A stretch of DNA of 64,000 nucleotides from contig NZ_JAZDRL010000001.1 in assembly GCF_047501465.1 (NCBI RefSeq), forward strand, positions 1,116,001 to 1,180,000, given 5' to 3'. This DNA is from Pseudochelatococcus sp047501465. GTDB lineage: Bacteria; Pseudomonadota; Alphaproteobacteria; Rhizobiales; Beijerinckiaceae. Position 1 is the first letter of the stretch. Every line of letters starts with the position of its first letter. Under the pieces are notes generated by a model. The model ran no database searches, was not told where the DNA came from, and worked only from the letters and a program-made list of their open reading frames with translations. Positions 31,671-40,177 of the stretch are shown here, piece by piece. The position numbers and the translations under genes are program-made.

Positions 31671-32153
31671 ATGACCGACTCAGCAACTCCAAACCAAGCC
31701 TCTGAAGGACCAATCCTGAACGCGCTTGCTCAGTACATCAAGGATTTCTCCTTCGAGAACCCAAATGCACCGCGCTCACTGACACCACAGGAAAAGTCGC
31801 CTGAGATTTCAATCCAGGTAAATGTTGGCGCTAACCAGATCGGTGAAGAGGATTACGTTGTCGAGCTGACGCTGGAAGGAAAAGCAGCGATTGGCGATGA
31901 TGTTCTGTTTGCATTTGAGCTGGTTTATGGCGGCGTTTTCCGCCTGCGCAACATTCCTGCTGAGCATATCCATCCAACGGTGATGATTGAGTGCCCCCGT
32001 CTGATGTTCCCATTCGCACGCCAGATCATTGCTGATGCGGTGCGCGGCGGTGGCTTCCCGCCATTGTTCATCGACCCAATCGACTTCACCGCACTCTATC
32101 GCCAGAAGATCACAGAGCTGCAAGCTGAACAGGCAAACGCGACTGTTTCCTAA
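31671..32153 (+). CDS. secB: Protein-export chaperone SecB
   Basis: SecB keeps precursor proteins unfolded and delivers them to SecA. The 160-residue protein shows the family blocks QYIKDFSFENPNAP, VELTLEGKA, VYGGVFRLRNI and LMFPFARQIIADAVRGGGFP, followed by PLFIDPIDFTALY. All are intact. It is a single rightward gene ending in a strong hairpin at 32239-32270. Confidence 0.96.
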   Translation: MTDSATPNQASEGPILNALAQYIKDFSFENPNAPRSLTPQEKSPEISIQVNVGANQIGEEDYVVELTLEGKAAIGDDVLFAFELVYGGVFRLRNIPAEHIHPTVMIECPRLMFPFARQIIADAVRGGGFPPLFIDPIDFTALYRQKITELQAEQANATVS

Positions 32154-32238
32154 AATACCGCTCTCAATCTGATGCTTATGCCCAACACATCCTTGGGCTT
32201 TATCCGATCTGATTTCTGAGTAGTTTAATCAAAAAAAG

Positions 32239-32270
32239 AGCCGGGAGGGTTTAGCCTTCCCGGCTTTTTT
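32239..32270. terminator. Terminator between secB and dnaQ
   Basis: AGCCGGGA pairs with TCCCGGCT, followed by TTTTTT on the plus side and by a T-run on the minus side. It terminates both converging genes. Confidence 0.85.
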
Positions 32271-32277
32271 ATAAGCC

Positions 32278-32982
32278 TTACTGGGTTTTGGCTAAATAAG
32301 ATTGCCAAATGCTGGCGCTGCCTAGGGTTTCAATAAAGATATCATGAGCTGCACGCTCTGCTTCTGTTACACGCGAAGGGAGTTTTTCCGGACGTTGTTG
32401 CGCTGGAGCACGTTTCCCATTGATGCGGCCATCCCCACCATTGACCAAGCTTAAGCCAAGATCGGCCTGTCTTCCACCACACAGCTCGATATACACTTCC
32501 GCCAGAATTTCCGCGTCGAGTAATGCGCCGTGCTTTGTACGTTTGGAATTATCGATATTATAACGGGCGCAAAGCGCATCAAGATTGTTGGCTGCACCCG
32601 GATGTTTGCGCCGCGCCAGTATGAGCGTATCAATCAGACGATTGGGCGATAGCGGCTCAATGTCCAAACGCTTGAACTCGGCATTGATGAACATCGCATC
32701 GAAGCTGATGTTGTGCGCTACCAGCGGTGAATCGCCAATAAAGTCGCAAAAACCCTCAACAACATCAGCAAATACAGGTTTATCAGACAAAAACGCATCC
32801 GAAAGACCATGCACCCGAAAAGCGCCTTCGCTCATAGGACGTTTTGGATTGATGTATGTATGAAAGAAACGCCCGGTCGGCACGGTATTGATCAGCTCAA
32901 CACAGCCAATTTCCACCACACGATCACCAGTGGAGGGATCAACACCGGTTGTTTCCGTATCGAAGACGACTTCACGTGACAT
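32278..32982 (-). CDS. dnaQ: DNA polymerase III epsilon subunit (proofreading 3'-5' exonuclease)
   Basis: The 234-residue protein has the DEDDh exonuclease motifs: FDTETTG near the N-terminus, VAHNISFDAMFI, and HGALLDAEILAEVY with the distal His and Asp. It proofreads for the replicative polymerase. It is last of the leftward maf-aroE-coaE-dnaQ group, a conserved rhizobial order close to the origin. Confidence 0.95.
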   Translation of the reverse strand: MSREVVFDTETTGVDPSTGDRVVEIGCVELINTVPTGRFFHTYINPKRPMSEGAFRVHGLSDAFLSDKPVFADVVEGFCDFIGDSPLVAHNISFDAMFINAEFKRLDIEPLSPNRLIDTLILARRKHPGAANNLDALCARYNIDNSKRTKHGALLDAEILAEVYIELCGGRQADLGLSLVNGGDGRINGKRAPAQQRPEKLPSRVTEAERAAHDIFIETLGSASIWQSYLAKTQ

Positions 32983-33032
32983 TTATTGAGTGACCTGAAA
33001 AATAAATTAGCGGGATAAGGGAATGATATCGA

Positions 33033-33638
33033 TCACGATGGTGCGCGATCCATACCTTCCTTAATCGATGACAATATATCGCGTACCTGTGCTTCGGCTT
33101 CATCAAGGCCATACGAGGTATCCACGATAAAATCAGCGCGGCGACGTTTCTCGGCATCAGGCATTTGTTTCACGTGAATCCGCTCAAATTGCTCCTCGGT
33201 CATACCGGGACGGGCGAGAACGCGCTCACGTTGCACATCCGCAGGCGCAGTGACAACAACAATCGCATCGCAACGCTCATGCTGGCCTGTTTCCAGTAGC
33301 AAAGGTGCATCAATAACAACAAGCGGAACATTGTCCCGATTAGCCTGATCAAGAAATGCCTTTTCCTCTTCCCACACGAGCGGATGCACAATAGCCTCAA
33401 GACGCTTTAGCGCTTCATCATTCCCCAGCACGTGTGCACCAAGCTTTTTGCGATCAATAACGCCATCCACCGTCACACCCGGAAAGGCTGCCTCTACCAA
33501 GGACACCGCCTTGCCCTGATACAACGCATGCACGCTGGCATCAGAATCATGTACCGGAATACCCAATTTGCGGAAAATCGCTGCTGTAGTGGATTTTCCC
33601 ATGCCAATAGAACCTGTCAGACCCAGAACGAATGTCAC
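33033..33638 (-). CDS. coaE: Dephospho-CoA kinase
   Basis: CoaE phosphorylates dephospho-CoA in the last step of coenzyme A synthesis. The protein has the P-loop GLTGSIGMGKST, DSDASVHALY and the LID Arg region MTEEQFERIHVKQMPD. The GTG start at 33638 is preferred because AGGAGGGG lies a few bases upstream and because it overlaps the aroE stop as GTGA. An ATG at 33656 would add six residues. A near-parS palindrome (33166-33181) lies inside the gene. Confidence 0.93.
   Translation of the reverse strand: MTFVLGLTGSIGMGKSTTAAIFRKLGIPVHDSDASVHALYQGKAVSLVEAAFPGVTVDGVIDRKKLGAHVLGNDEALKRLEAIVHPLVWEEEKAFLDQANRDNVPLVVIDAPLLLETGQHERCDAIVVVTAPADVQRERVLARPGMTEEQFERIHVKQMPDAEKRRRADFIVDTSYGLDEAEAQVRDILSSIKEGMDRAPS
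33166..33181. promoter_or_regulatory. parS: Near-parS site within coaE (14/16)
   Basis: TGTTTCACGTGAATCC differs from the parS consensus TGTTTCACGTGAAACA at two bases on one arm; the central TTTCACGTGAA is intact. It lies about 3 kb left of the predicted origin. ParB binding is inferred. Confidence 0.6.
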
Positions 33639-34516
33639 TTCGACCCCTCCTGACAAGCAGATAGGATATCAGCCTCAATGATAGCTTGCAGGGCTTCGTT
33701 CACCTGTGGCTTGCGGCCAAACCAATGCGCAAAACCTGGTACTGCCTGATGCAAAAGCATGCCAAGGCCACCAATTGTTTTTAATCCGCGCGCTTGTGCA
33801 GCCGCAAGGATTGGCGTCACCAAGGGCACATAAACAGCATCCGTCACTAAAGCTGCTGGAGGTAACGCGGCAAGGTTGATCGTGAGAGCGGGTTGCCCCT
33901 GCATGCCTAGCGAAGTTGTGTTGACCAGAAGATCACAGCTCGGCAAATACGCTGGCATATCGTCCCAACTAGCAGTTGTGATTGTTTGATCTGGAAATGA
34001 GCGCCCGAAATATTCCGCAAGATCCTGCGCCCGCGTCTGCGTGCGATTCACAATAAGGATGCTTTTGATATTACGGCTCAGCAAACCATAAATAATGGCA
34101 CGCGCTGCACCACCAGCTCCGAGAACCATGGCTTTATCAGTGCGGTCATCCCATCCAGGCGCACCTGCATCAAGGTTGGAGAGAAAACCCTCGACATCGG
34201 TATTATCACCCCAAAGCTCGCCGTTTTCAAACCAAAGCGTGTTTACAGCTCCAAGTGCTTGAGCAGTGGCTGTCAGCTTATCGACAAGATGAAACGCTGC
34301 TTCCTTATGCGGCACAGTCACATTCGCGCCGACATAGCCATGGTTAGAAAGATTGCTGATGAAACGTGCGAGATCATTTGGCGCGACTTCGGCAATGTCA
34401 TACTGCCCAGCAATGCCATATTCATTCAGCCAAAAACCATGAACCATAGGCGAGCGGCTATGCTTGGCTGGATAGCCGATGATGCAGGCTTTTGGTTCAG
34501 TCGACGGATTGGACAT
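33635..34516 (-). CDS. aroE: Shikimate dehydrogenase
   Basis: AroE reduces 3-dehydroshikimate to shikimate with NADPH. The 293-residue protein has IIGYPAKHSRSPMVHGFW (substrate serines), the catalytic Lys in NVTVPHKEAAF, the Asp in NTDVEGF and the Rossmann motif VLGAGGAARAI. All are intact. It is in the leftward maf-aroE-coaE-dnaQ group; its stop overlaps the coaE GTG. Confidence 0.95.
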   Translation of the reverse strand: MSNPSTEPKACIIGYPAKHSRSPMVHGFWLNEYGIAGQYDIAEVAPNDLARFISNLSNHGYVGANVTVPHKEAAFHLVDKLTATAQALGAVNTLWFENGELWGDNTDVEGFLSNLDAGAPGWDDRTDKAMVLGAGGAARAIIYGLLSRNIKSILIVNRTQTRAQDLAEYFGRSFPDQTITTASWDDMPAYLPSCDLLVNTTSLGMQGQPALTINLAALPPAALVTDAVYVPLVTPILAAAQARGLKTIGGLGMLLHQAVPGFAHWFGRKPQVNEALQAIIEADILSACQEGSK

Positions 34517-34525
34517 GATTTAACC

Positions 34526-35146
34526 TTAGCTGGCCAAAAGACTACGTTCACGCAAAAATGTAATGAGTGGTAGTAGCGGCAATCCGAGAATCGTAAAATG
34601 ATCACCTATAATGCGCGAAAATAACTGCACACCAATTCCTTCGATCTGATAACCGCCAACACTGGAAAGTATTGCATCACCAGTAGCCGCGACATAGCGT
34701 GCAATAAACTCATCGCTGAGCACGCGCATGGTCAAACTGGCTGTGGTTACGGCTTTAAACACCACCTCACCATCACAAGCTACAGCGGCAGCTGAATGCA
34801 GATGATGCGTGCGACCGGAAAGTGCGGCAATATGTGCCTTCGCCGCATTGGTATCGGCAGGTTTATGAAACTGCACACCATCACATTCCAACGTCTGATC
34901 TGCTCCAAGCACATACCGACCCGGTTCCCGCTGGCTGACAGCAAGCGCCTTCTCACACGCCAGTAGCAAAGCAAGATCCTTAACGGACGCGCCCGATGCC
35001 ATAAATGGCTCCTCAATCGCCCGTTCATCAACATCGGGACTGCGCGTTTGTGCAACAATTCCCGCTGCTTCAACAAGTGCATGACGTGTGCGGCTGGTAG
35101 AAGCCAGAATAATAGGCTGACTGGCGATCCAGAGAGAAACCGGCAT
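34526..35146 (-). CDS. maf: Maf-like nucleotide pyrophosphatase
   Basis: Maf proteins hydrolyse non-canonical or excess nucleoside triphosphates to monophosphates. The motifs are IILASTSRTRHALVEAAGI at the N-terminus, DVDERAIEEPF, GADQTLECDG and SVGGYQIEGIG near the end. The start whose complement is at 35144-35146 gives about 206 residues, the normal family size. The frame runs on to 35251 but these extra residues are not family-like. The gene lies between ppsR and aroE. Confidence 0.9.
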   Translation of the reverse strand: MPVSLWIASQPIILASTSRTRHALVEAAGIVAQTRSPDVDERAIEEPFMASGASVKDLALLLACEKALAVSQREPGRYVLGADQTLECDGVQFHKPADTNAAKAHIAALSGRTHHLHSAAAVACDGEVVFKAVTTASLTMRVLSDEFIARYVAATGDAILSSVGGYQIEGIGVQLFSRIIGDHFTILGLPLLPLITFLRERSLLAS

Positions 35147-35263
35147 TTTCTCAAACTTTTTATTTTCCTGATGAACCATATGCGTACTCATTACATGAAC
35201 AACATGAGCATAAGGTTTATTCTGGGTATGCTTATTAACCAGATCGACCAATGCCTTATCAAT

Positions 35264-36103
35264 TTAAGACAGCGCAATGAACTTCATTCTATGCGCCCGA
35301 TAGAGTTCAATAATGGCAGCAGCTGTTTCCTCAATGGAACGACGCGTGACATCAATGACGGGCCAATCGTTTCGTGCGCATAATTTACGTGATTCAGCGA
35401 TTTCTGCTGCTACCGCTTCCCGATCAACATAAGGGGAATCGTCGTCTGCATTCAGACTCAATAGCCGATTCTGGCGTATTTGTACGATCCGATCAGGGCT
35501 TGCAACAAGACCCACGACCAGCGGACGCTTGATTTGAGCATTAACAAGTGCTTCTGGCAGTGGCACTCCGGGCACCAGCGGTACATTGGCCGTTTTGATC
35601 CCCCGATTGGCCAGATAGATTGCAGTCGGTGTCTTGGATGTACGGCTGACACCAAGCAAGATAACATCCGCACCATCCAGATCACCACCAATGAGGCCAT
35701 CATCGTGTGCCAAGGTGTAGTTCATCGCGTCGATGCGCTTGAAATAATCAGCATTGAGCGTGTGTTGCGCCCCTGGCCGTGCCATCGTTTCTGTTCCCAG
35801 ATACGAGTGGAACAGATTAACCACAGGATCAAGCACCGATAAAACCGGGATGCTTTCAGCCCCGCACACACGGTTGAGCTCATTGGCCAACTCACCATTC
35901 ACAAGCGTATACAGAACAATACCCGGCTCATCGACAATGGCTGCCAGCGCCCTTTCCAACTGCGCGGCTGAGCGAACCAACGGATAAACGTGTTCAATGG
36001 CAGAGATGCCTTCATACTGCGCCGCAACCGCACGGCTAACAGCCAGCAGCGTCTCACCTGTTGAATCTGATACCAGGTGCAAATGGAAATAACTGCGGTT
36101 CAC
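35264..36103 (-). CDS. ppsR: Pyruvate, phosphate dikinase regulatory protein (DUF299 kinase/pyrophosphorylase)
   Basis: This bifunctional enzyme phosphorylates and dephosphorylates a Thr of pyruvate, phosphate dikinase (or PEP synthase). The 279-residue protein begins HLHLVSDSTGETLLAVSRA and carries the unusual P-loop-like GVSRTSKTP with IYLANRG after it. It is the last leftward gene before the predicted origin, the usual place in Rhizobiales. Its promoter would lie inside the origin region. Confidence 0.93.
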   Translation of the reverse strand: MNRSYFHLHLVSDSTGETLLAVSRAVAAQYEGISAIEHVYPLVRSAAQLERALAAIVDEPGIVLYTLVNGELANELNRVCGAESIPVLSVLDPVVNLFHSYLGTETMARPGAQHTLNADYFKRIDAMNYTLAHDDGLIGGDLDGADVILLGVSRTSKTPTAIYLANRGIKTANVPLVPGVPLPEALVNAQIKRPLVVGLVASPDRIVQIRQNRLLSLNADDDSPYVDREAVAAEIAESRKLCARNDWPVIDVTRRSIEETAAAIIELYRAHRMKFIALS

Positions 36104-36171
36104 GGTGTTCCCTCATCCTTGTAGCTGGTGCTCACTTAATGATGGCACTTTATACCATTACGCAACAAAGC

Positions 36172-36187
36172 GGATTCACGTGAAACA
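36172..36187. promoter_or_regulatory. parS: Near-parS site in the origin region (14/16)
   Basis: GGATTCACGTGAAACA matches the parS consensus at 14 of 16 bases, with two changes in the left arm. It sits 69 bases after the ppsR start, in the predicted origin. Confidence 0.6.
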
Positions 36188-36240
36188 TCGCCGCAAGAGG
36201 TAGCACATACCCACAGAATCACCGACCCCACGTTAACCAA

Positions 36241-36249
36241 TGTGGATAA
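36241..36249. promoter_or_regulatory. DnaA box, perfect
   Basis: TGTGGATAA is the exact complement of TTATCCACA, the high-affinity DnaA box. It is followed within 250 bases by two 8/9 boxes, TGTGGTTAA (36319-36327) and TTAACCACA (36461-36469). Confidence 0.75.
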
Positions 36250-36406
36250 CAGACCATTAACGCCTACTCTCAAAATCGGTCTGTGGACTACCTTCTAAAC
36301 ACTCAACAGCCCTCCAGCTGTGGTTAATTTGACCTTCATTGAATCGCCAACGGTGGACAATTTCCTGCTGCGTCACTTTGGCAATAGGGTTAACAAGCCT
36401 TAAAGG

Positions 36407-36421
36407 TTAATCAGACGTTAA
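36407..36421. promoter_or_regulatory. CtrA-type binding site (TTAA-N7-TTAA)
   Basis: TTAATCAGACGTTAA fits the CtrA consensus exactly, 165 bases before the hemE start. In Caulobacter, CtrA sites in the origin repress initiation. A TTAA-N6-TTAA lies just before it (36390-36403). Binding here is inference. Confidence 0.55.
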
Positions 36422-36591
36422 GGATTTTCGCCCATTTGAACCCCTCCAAGGTAACTTTTGTTAACCACATTTTCCACGCTGATTCTGGGGACGGATTGTG
36501 GATGTCATTGGGGCGGCCTAATCCACGGTCTAACAAGAACAACAAGAATCTTTTAGATAGAATTTCTTTATTTAAGACAGGAGAGATGGAC

Positions 36592-37665
36592 GTGAGCCTA
36601 CACCCCTCGACCGGCAAGCCTGCCATCAACGATCCATCTGCCGGAAAGCCAGCATTTTTGCGGGTTCTAGCAGGCGAAACACTGACCACACCTCCACTCT
36701 GGATGATGCGTCAGGCTGGTCGCTATCTGCCAGAGTATCGTGCACTGCGTGAAAAGGCCGGTTCATTCCTCAACCTGTGTTACAACCCGGAAATGGCAAC
36801 AGAGGTTACTCTCCAGCCAATCCGCCGGTTTGGCTTTGATGCAGCTATCCTGTTCAGCGATATTCTGGTGGTTCCGGATGCGCTCGGCCAAAAGGTTACC
36901 TTTGCGGAAGGTGAGGGTCCAAGGCTCGATCCGATCACAGTTGAAAAAGGGCTGTCCGCTCTTTCCAGCGAAATCGATTTAGATCGCCTTAGACCGGTCT
37001 ATGAGACCGTTAACCATGTTCGTGCAGGATTACCACCAGAAACCGCTCTGATTGGCTTCTGTGGTGCTCCCTGGACTGTAGCGAGCTATATGATTGCAGG
37101 TAAGGGAACGCCTGATCAGGCGCCTGCTCGGCTATTCGCTTATCAGCATCCGGAATTGTTCGGCCAGCTTATCGATCTTCTGGTAAAATCCACCATCACC
37201 CACCTGATCCATCAGATTGATGCAGGTGCACAAGCCTTGCAGATTTTCGAGAGCTTTGCGGGCGCGCTTCCTCCTGCCCTTTTCCGTCGTTGGTCGATGG
37301 AGCCTATCGGACGCATCGTTGCGGCTATCCGCACGCAACGCCCTGGTGTGCCAGTGATCGTGTTTGCGCGCGGCGCCGGCGGTGGCGTTGAGGAAGTTGC
37401 GCAAGCGGGTATCGCGGATGCGGTGGGCCTTGATTGGACCATCGACCCATGGAAAGCCCGCGAAACGATTCAGAAGTTGCGTCCTGTGCAGGGTAATCTC
37501 GATCCGCTGGCGTTGATCGCGGGCGGCGATGTCCTGGCACGTGCGGTAGATGATATCCGCGAAGCGCTCGGCGATGGCCCACACGTGTTCAACCTCGGCC
37601 ACGGTATCTTGCCACAAACTCCGATTGCGCATGTGGAGCAGCTGGTTGAGCGCGTTCGGAAATAA
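36592..37665 (+). CDS. hemE: Uroporphyrinogen decarboxylase
   Basis: HemE decarboxylates uroporphyrinogen III to coproporphyrinogen III in heme synthesis. Motifs are PPLWMMRQAGRYLPEYR with the catalytic Arg residues, FSDILVVPDALG with the key Asp, GFCGAPWTVASYM and FNLGHGILPQTP. The GTG at 36592 has AGGAG eight bases upstream and is preferred. The ATG at 36586 sits only two bases from it. The open frame reaches 36436 inside the origin, but those residues are not family-like. Confidence 0.95.
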   Translation: MSLHPSTGKPAINDPSAGKPAFLRVLAGETLTTPPLWMMRQAGRYLPEYRALREKAGSFLNLCYNPEMATEVTLQPIRRFGFDAAILFSDILVVPDALGQKVTFAEGEGPRLDPITVEKGLSALSSEIDLDRLRPVYETVNHVRAGLPPETALIGFCGAPWTVASYMIAGKGTPDQAPARLFAYQHPELFGQLIDLLVKSTITHLIHQIDAGAQALQIFESFAGALPPALFRRWSMEPIGRIVAAIRTQRPGVPVIVFARGAGGGVEEVAQAGIADAVGLDWTIDPWKARETIQKLRPVQGNLDPLALIAGGDVLARAVDDIREALGDGPHVFNLGHGILPQTPIAHVEQLVERVRK

Positions 37666-37810
37666 TTAATCCCCGTTAATTTTTAGCGGAAGGTGCTTGG
37701 GGAAGGTGCCTGGGAAAGAATCGTTGCGCTTGAGAGCAGGTGGCTGAATAAGGGCCTCCTGCTTAAATTTTTACGAAATCGATTCTGATAACGTTTGGGG
37801 GGAGAGTTCA

Positions 37811-38236
37811 ATGCTTTACGAATGGCTAAAAGCATTACACGTGATTGCGTTGATCGCCTGGATGGCGGCTCTTCTCTATCTGCCACGCCTGTTTGTCTAC
37901 CACGCTGAAGCGCTACCGGGATCAGACCGGATTGCTGCTTTCAAGGTGATGGAGCGTCGACTTTACAAGGCAATCATGACGCCAGCGATGATTGCAACGT
38001 GGGTGTTGGGTTTATACCTGGCCTATGAAGGCGGCTGGTTTAAAGCTGGCTGGTTTCATGCCAAGCTGACGCTGGTGATTATCCTGTCGGGCTTTCACGG
38101 TTTTCTGGGCGGAGAACTGCGCCGTCTAAGCGCCGACAAAATCAACCACAGCCCACGCTTCTATCGCATCATCAACGAAGTACCCACTGTGCTGATGATC
38201 CTGATCGTGATTCTCGTGGTGCTCAAGCCTTTTTAG
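37811..38236 (+). CDS. hemJ: Protoporphyrinogen IX oxidase HemJ
   Basis: This 141-residue membrane protein with four helices belongs to the HemJ family, formerly CopD-like, which oxidises protoporphyrinogen IX. It starts MLYEWLKALHVIALIAWMAA, with the conserved His in LKALHVIA, then YLPRLFVYHAE and the Lys in FHAKLTLVI. Its place right after hemE supports heme synthesis. The gap of 145 bases contains a 13-base direct repeat (GGAAGGTGCYTGG) near 37690. Confidence 0.92.
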   Translation: MLYEWLKALHVIALIAWMAALLYLPRLFVYHAEALPGSDRIAAFKVMERRLYKAIMTPAMIATWVLGLYLAYEGGWFKAGWFHAKLTLVIILSGFHGFLGGELRRLSADKINHSPRFYRIINEVPTVLMILIVILVVLKPF

Positions 38237-38728
38237 GACAGGCTAGTTTTCGGGTGGGTTGAATGGTGATTTAGGCTTCAGATTAGGTCACCATCTTCAT
38301 TTTATAGCGATTTGATCCTACAATTTCTGATCTGAAAAATATGTGAAAATGTAAGCGAAAACCATCACACCTAAAATGATGGTAACTTGCACCGCTAATG
38401 GCCCTAGGAAATCTGCGAGGTCTATTAGCTCAATCCATATTGTGGCAAATCCATTTACAATCATGCACTCTTTCATAAAATTTCTCACGCCATTAAATAA
38501 TGACACTCGTGGTGCTATCGGGCCTTTTAAAAAACCGAAAAACGTTCTTGAAACGTGGCTGAAAAGCCATTAAGCATATAAAACCCTCCTGAGAGCAGGC
38601 TGGTGGACGTGTTGTTATGTTTTCACGACTCCGCCACGTGTCGTTCCTTTATGACACTTCAATCCTGCATCCCATCATATCCATTGTGGCTGGCCTTCAG
38701 CCCTTATTAGATCGAGAGTTTTCCCCCG
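38237..38728. other. Intergenic region between hemJ and rho
   Basis: Apart from a doubtful small leftward frame (38318-38506) no gene is seen. The end should hold the rho promoter and leader. Rho genes often have an autoregulated leader, but no specific element is recognised here. Confidence 0.35.
38318..38506 (-). CDS. Possible small membrane protein (hypothetical)
   Basis: A 62-codon frame starting with GTG encodes a short N-terminal stretch and one clear hydrophobic helix LGPLAVQVTIILGVMVFAYI followed by FTYFSDQKL. The ribosome-binding site is weak and I recognise no family. It runs opposite to its neighbours. It may be real because of the coherent membrane helix, but chance is equally possible. 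Confidence 0.3.
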   Translation of the reverse strand: MSLFNGVRNFMKECMIVNGFATIWIELIDLADFLGPLAVQVTIILGVMVFAYIFTYFSDQKL

Positions 38729-39994
38729 ATGCGGGAGATCAAGCTTCAGGACCTCAAGTCCAAGACGCCGACTGAGCTTTTGGCTTTTGCCGAAGAATTG
38801 TCAGTTGAGAATGCCAGCATTATGCGCAAACAAGAGCTTATGTTTGCTATTCTTAAGCAGCTGGCTGCCGAAGAAACCGAGATTATCGGCCAAGGTGTGA
38901 TGGAAGTTCTGCAAGATGGCTTCGGCTTCTTGCGTTCGCCCGATTCAAATTACCTGGCTGGTCCGGATGATATATATGTATCGCCCTCGCAGATCCGTCG
39001 TTTTGGTCTGCGCACCGGTGATACCGTTGAAGGTACTATCCGCGGCCCGAAAGATGGCGAGCGGTATTTCGCGCTTCTCAAAGTCAACACGATCAATTTT
39101 GAGGACCCCGAAAAGATCCGCCATAAGGTGCACTTCGATAACCTGACGCCGCTTTATCCCAATGAGCGTCTGCGTCTGGAAACTGAAGATCTGCCGAGAA
39201 AAGACTTTTCATCCCGTGTGATCGATATCGTGTCGCCCATCGGTAAGGGCCAACGAGCGCTGATCGTTGCGCCGCCACGTACGGGTAAAACCGTTCTGCT
39301 GCAAAATATTGCTCAGTCGATTACGACTAATCATCCTGAGTGCTACCTGATCGTTCTGCTGATCGATGAGCGTCCTGAAGAAGTGACGGACATGCAGCGT
39401 TCGGTGAATGGCGAAGTTGTTTCTTCAACGTTTGATGAGCCAGCAAGCCGTCACGTTCAGGTTGCCGAAATGGTGATCGAGAAGGCCAAGCGCCTTGTTG
39501 AGCACGGTCGCGATGTGGTCATTCTGCTTGATTCGATTACGCGTCTTGGCCGCGCTTACAACACGGTTGTTCCATCATCCGGTAAGGTGTTGACCGGTGG
39601 TGTGGATGCCAATGCGTTGCAACGTCCCAAGCGCTTCTTCGGTGCAGCACGTAATATCGAAGAGGGTGGTTCGCTTACAATTATCGCAACCGCGCTGATC
39701 GACACAGGCAGCCGTATGGACGAAGTGATCTTTGAAGAGTTCAAGGGCACGGGTAACTCGGAAATCATTCTCGACCGTAAGGTGTCGGACAAGCGCGTGT
39801 TTCCTGCGCTCGACATTACGCGCTCGGGCACGCGCAAAGAGGAGTTGCTGGTTCCGGCCGATATCCTCAAAAAGACCTACGTTCTTCGGCGTATTCTCAA
39901 CCCGATGGGCACGGTCGATGCGATGGAGTTCCTGCTCGACAAGCTGCGTCAAACAAAGCGTAATGCCGATTTCTTCGATTCAATGAACACCTGA
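38729..39994 (+). CDS. rho: Transcription termination factor Rho
   Basis: Rho is the hexameric RNA-dependent ATPase that ends transcription. The 421-residue protein has the N-terminal helical domain, the RNP1-like DGFGFLR in the cold-shock fold, and the Walker A APPRTGKTVLLQ. It also has Walker B VVILLDSITRLGRAYN and the R-loop-type motif RRFF variant RPKRFFGAARNIEEGGSLT. Length and motifs are normal. A strong terminator follows. Confidence 0.97.
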   Translation: MREIKLQDLKSKTPTELLAFAEELSVENASIMRKQELMFAILKQLAAEETEIIGQGVMEVLQDGFGFLRSPDSNYLAGPDDIYVSPSQIRRFGLRTGDTVEGTIRGPKDGERYFALLKVNTINFEDPEKIRHKVHFDNLTPLYPNERLRLETEDLPRKDFSSRVIDIVSPIGKGQRALIVAPPRTGKTVLLQNIAQSITTNHPECYLIVLLIDERPEEVTDMQRSVNGEVVSSTFDEPASRHVQVAEMVIEKAKRLVEHGRDVVILLDSITRLGRAYNTVVPSSGKVLTGGVDANALQRPKRFFGAARNIEEGGSLTIIATALIDTGSRMDEVIFEEFKGTGNSEIILDRKVSDKRVFPALDITRSGTRKEELLVPADILKKTYVLRRILNPMGTVDAMEFLLDKLRQTKRNADFFDSMNT

Positions 39995-40023
39995 TCCAGG
40001 GATCAACAATCGATGATATCCTG

Positions 40024-40055
40024 GGAAGGCCTTTCGCCAACGCGAGAGGCCTTCC
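40024..40055 (+). terminator. Terminator after rho
   Basis: GGAAGGCCT (40024-40032) and AGGCCTTCC (40047-40055) are perfect arms 29 bases after the rho stop. Confidence 0.75.
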
Positions 40056-40100
40056 TTGTATTTAGAGCGCCGGACGTTCTGATCTCTACATTTTACCCCA

Positions 40101-40138
40101 ACTTGCGTTTAGTTCGATGAACCAAATTAAACGCAAGC
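40101..40138. repeat. Intergenic palindromic repeat, copy 1 (TTGCGTTTA type)
   Basis: CTTGCGTTTA (40102-40111) and TAAACGCAAG (40128-40137) are perfect inverted arms. The reverse complement of this element resembles 46442-46479 after parB, with roughly four fifths of positions equal and one gap. It lies just upstream of mnmE. Confidence 0.65.
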
Positions 40139-40177
40139 TTTTCTAACCCTTGATGATTTCGATAATGGAGAGTTTTT

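Larger units (their letters stand above)
36104..36585. other. oriC: Predicted chromosomal replication origin (oriC)
   Basis: The region between ppsR and hemE matches the position of the Caulobacter and rhizobial origin. It holds a perfect DnaA box (36241-36249), two 8/9 boxes (36319-36327, 36461-36469) and several 7/9 ones (for example 36282, 36352, 36497). It also has a CtrA-type TTAA-N7-TTAA and a near-parS (36172-36187). Genes diverge from it: leftward to its left, rightward to its right. Function is inferred; no replication data are visible in the sequence. Confidence 0.72.

Noticed and set aside
32966..32983. CACGTG palindrome at the dnaQ start as a sixth parS
   Set aside because: Only about 10 of 16 bases match the consensus, close to chance for a CACGTG core.
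36390..36403. TTAA-N6-TTAA beside the CtrA site
   Set aside because: The spacer is one base short of the consensus; kept only as a comment in the CtrA entry.
36436..36585. 50-residue N-terminal extension of HemE
   Set aside because: It lies in the origin region, has no family likeness, and a good ribosome-binding site fits the later GTG.
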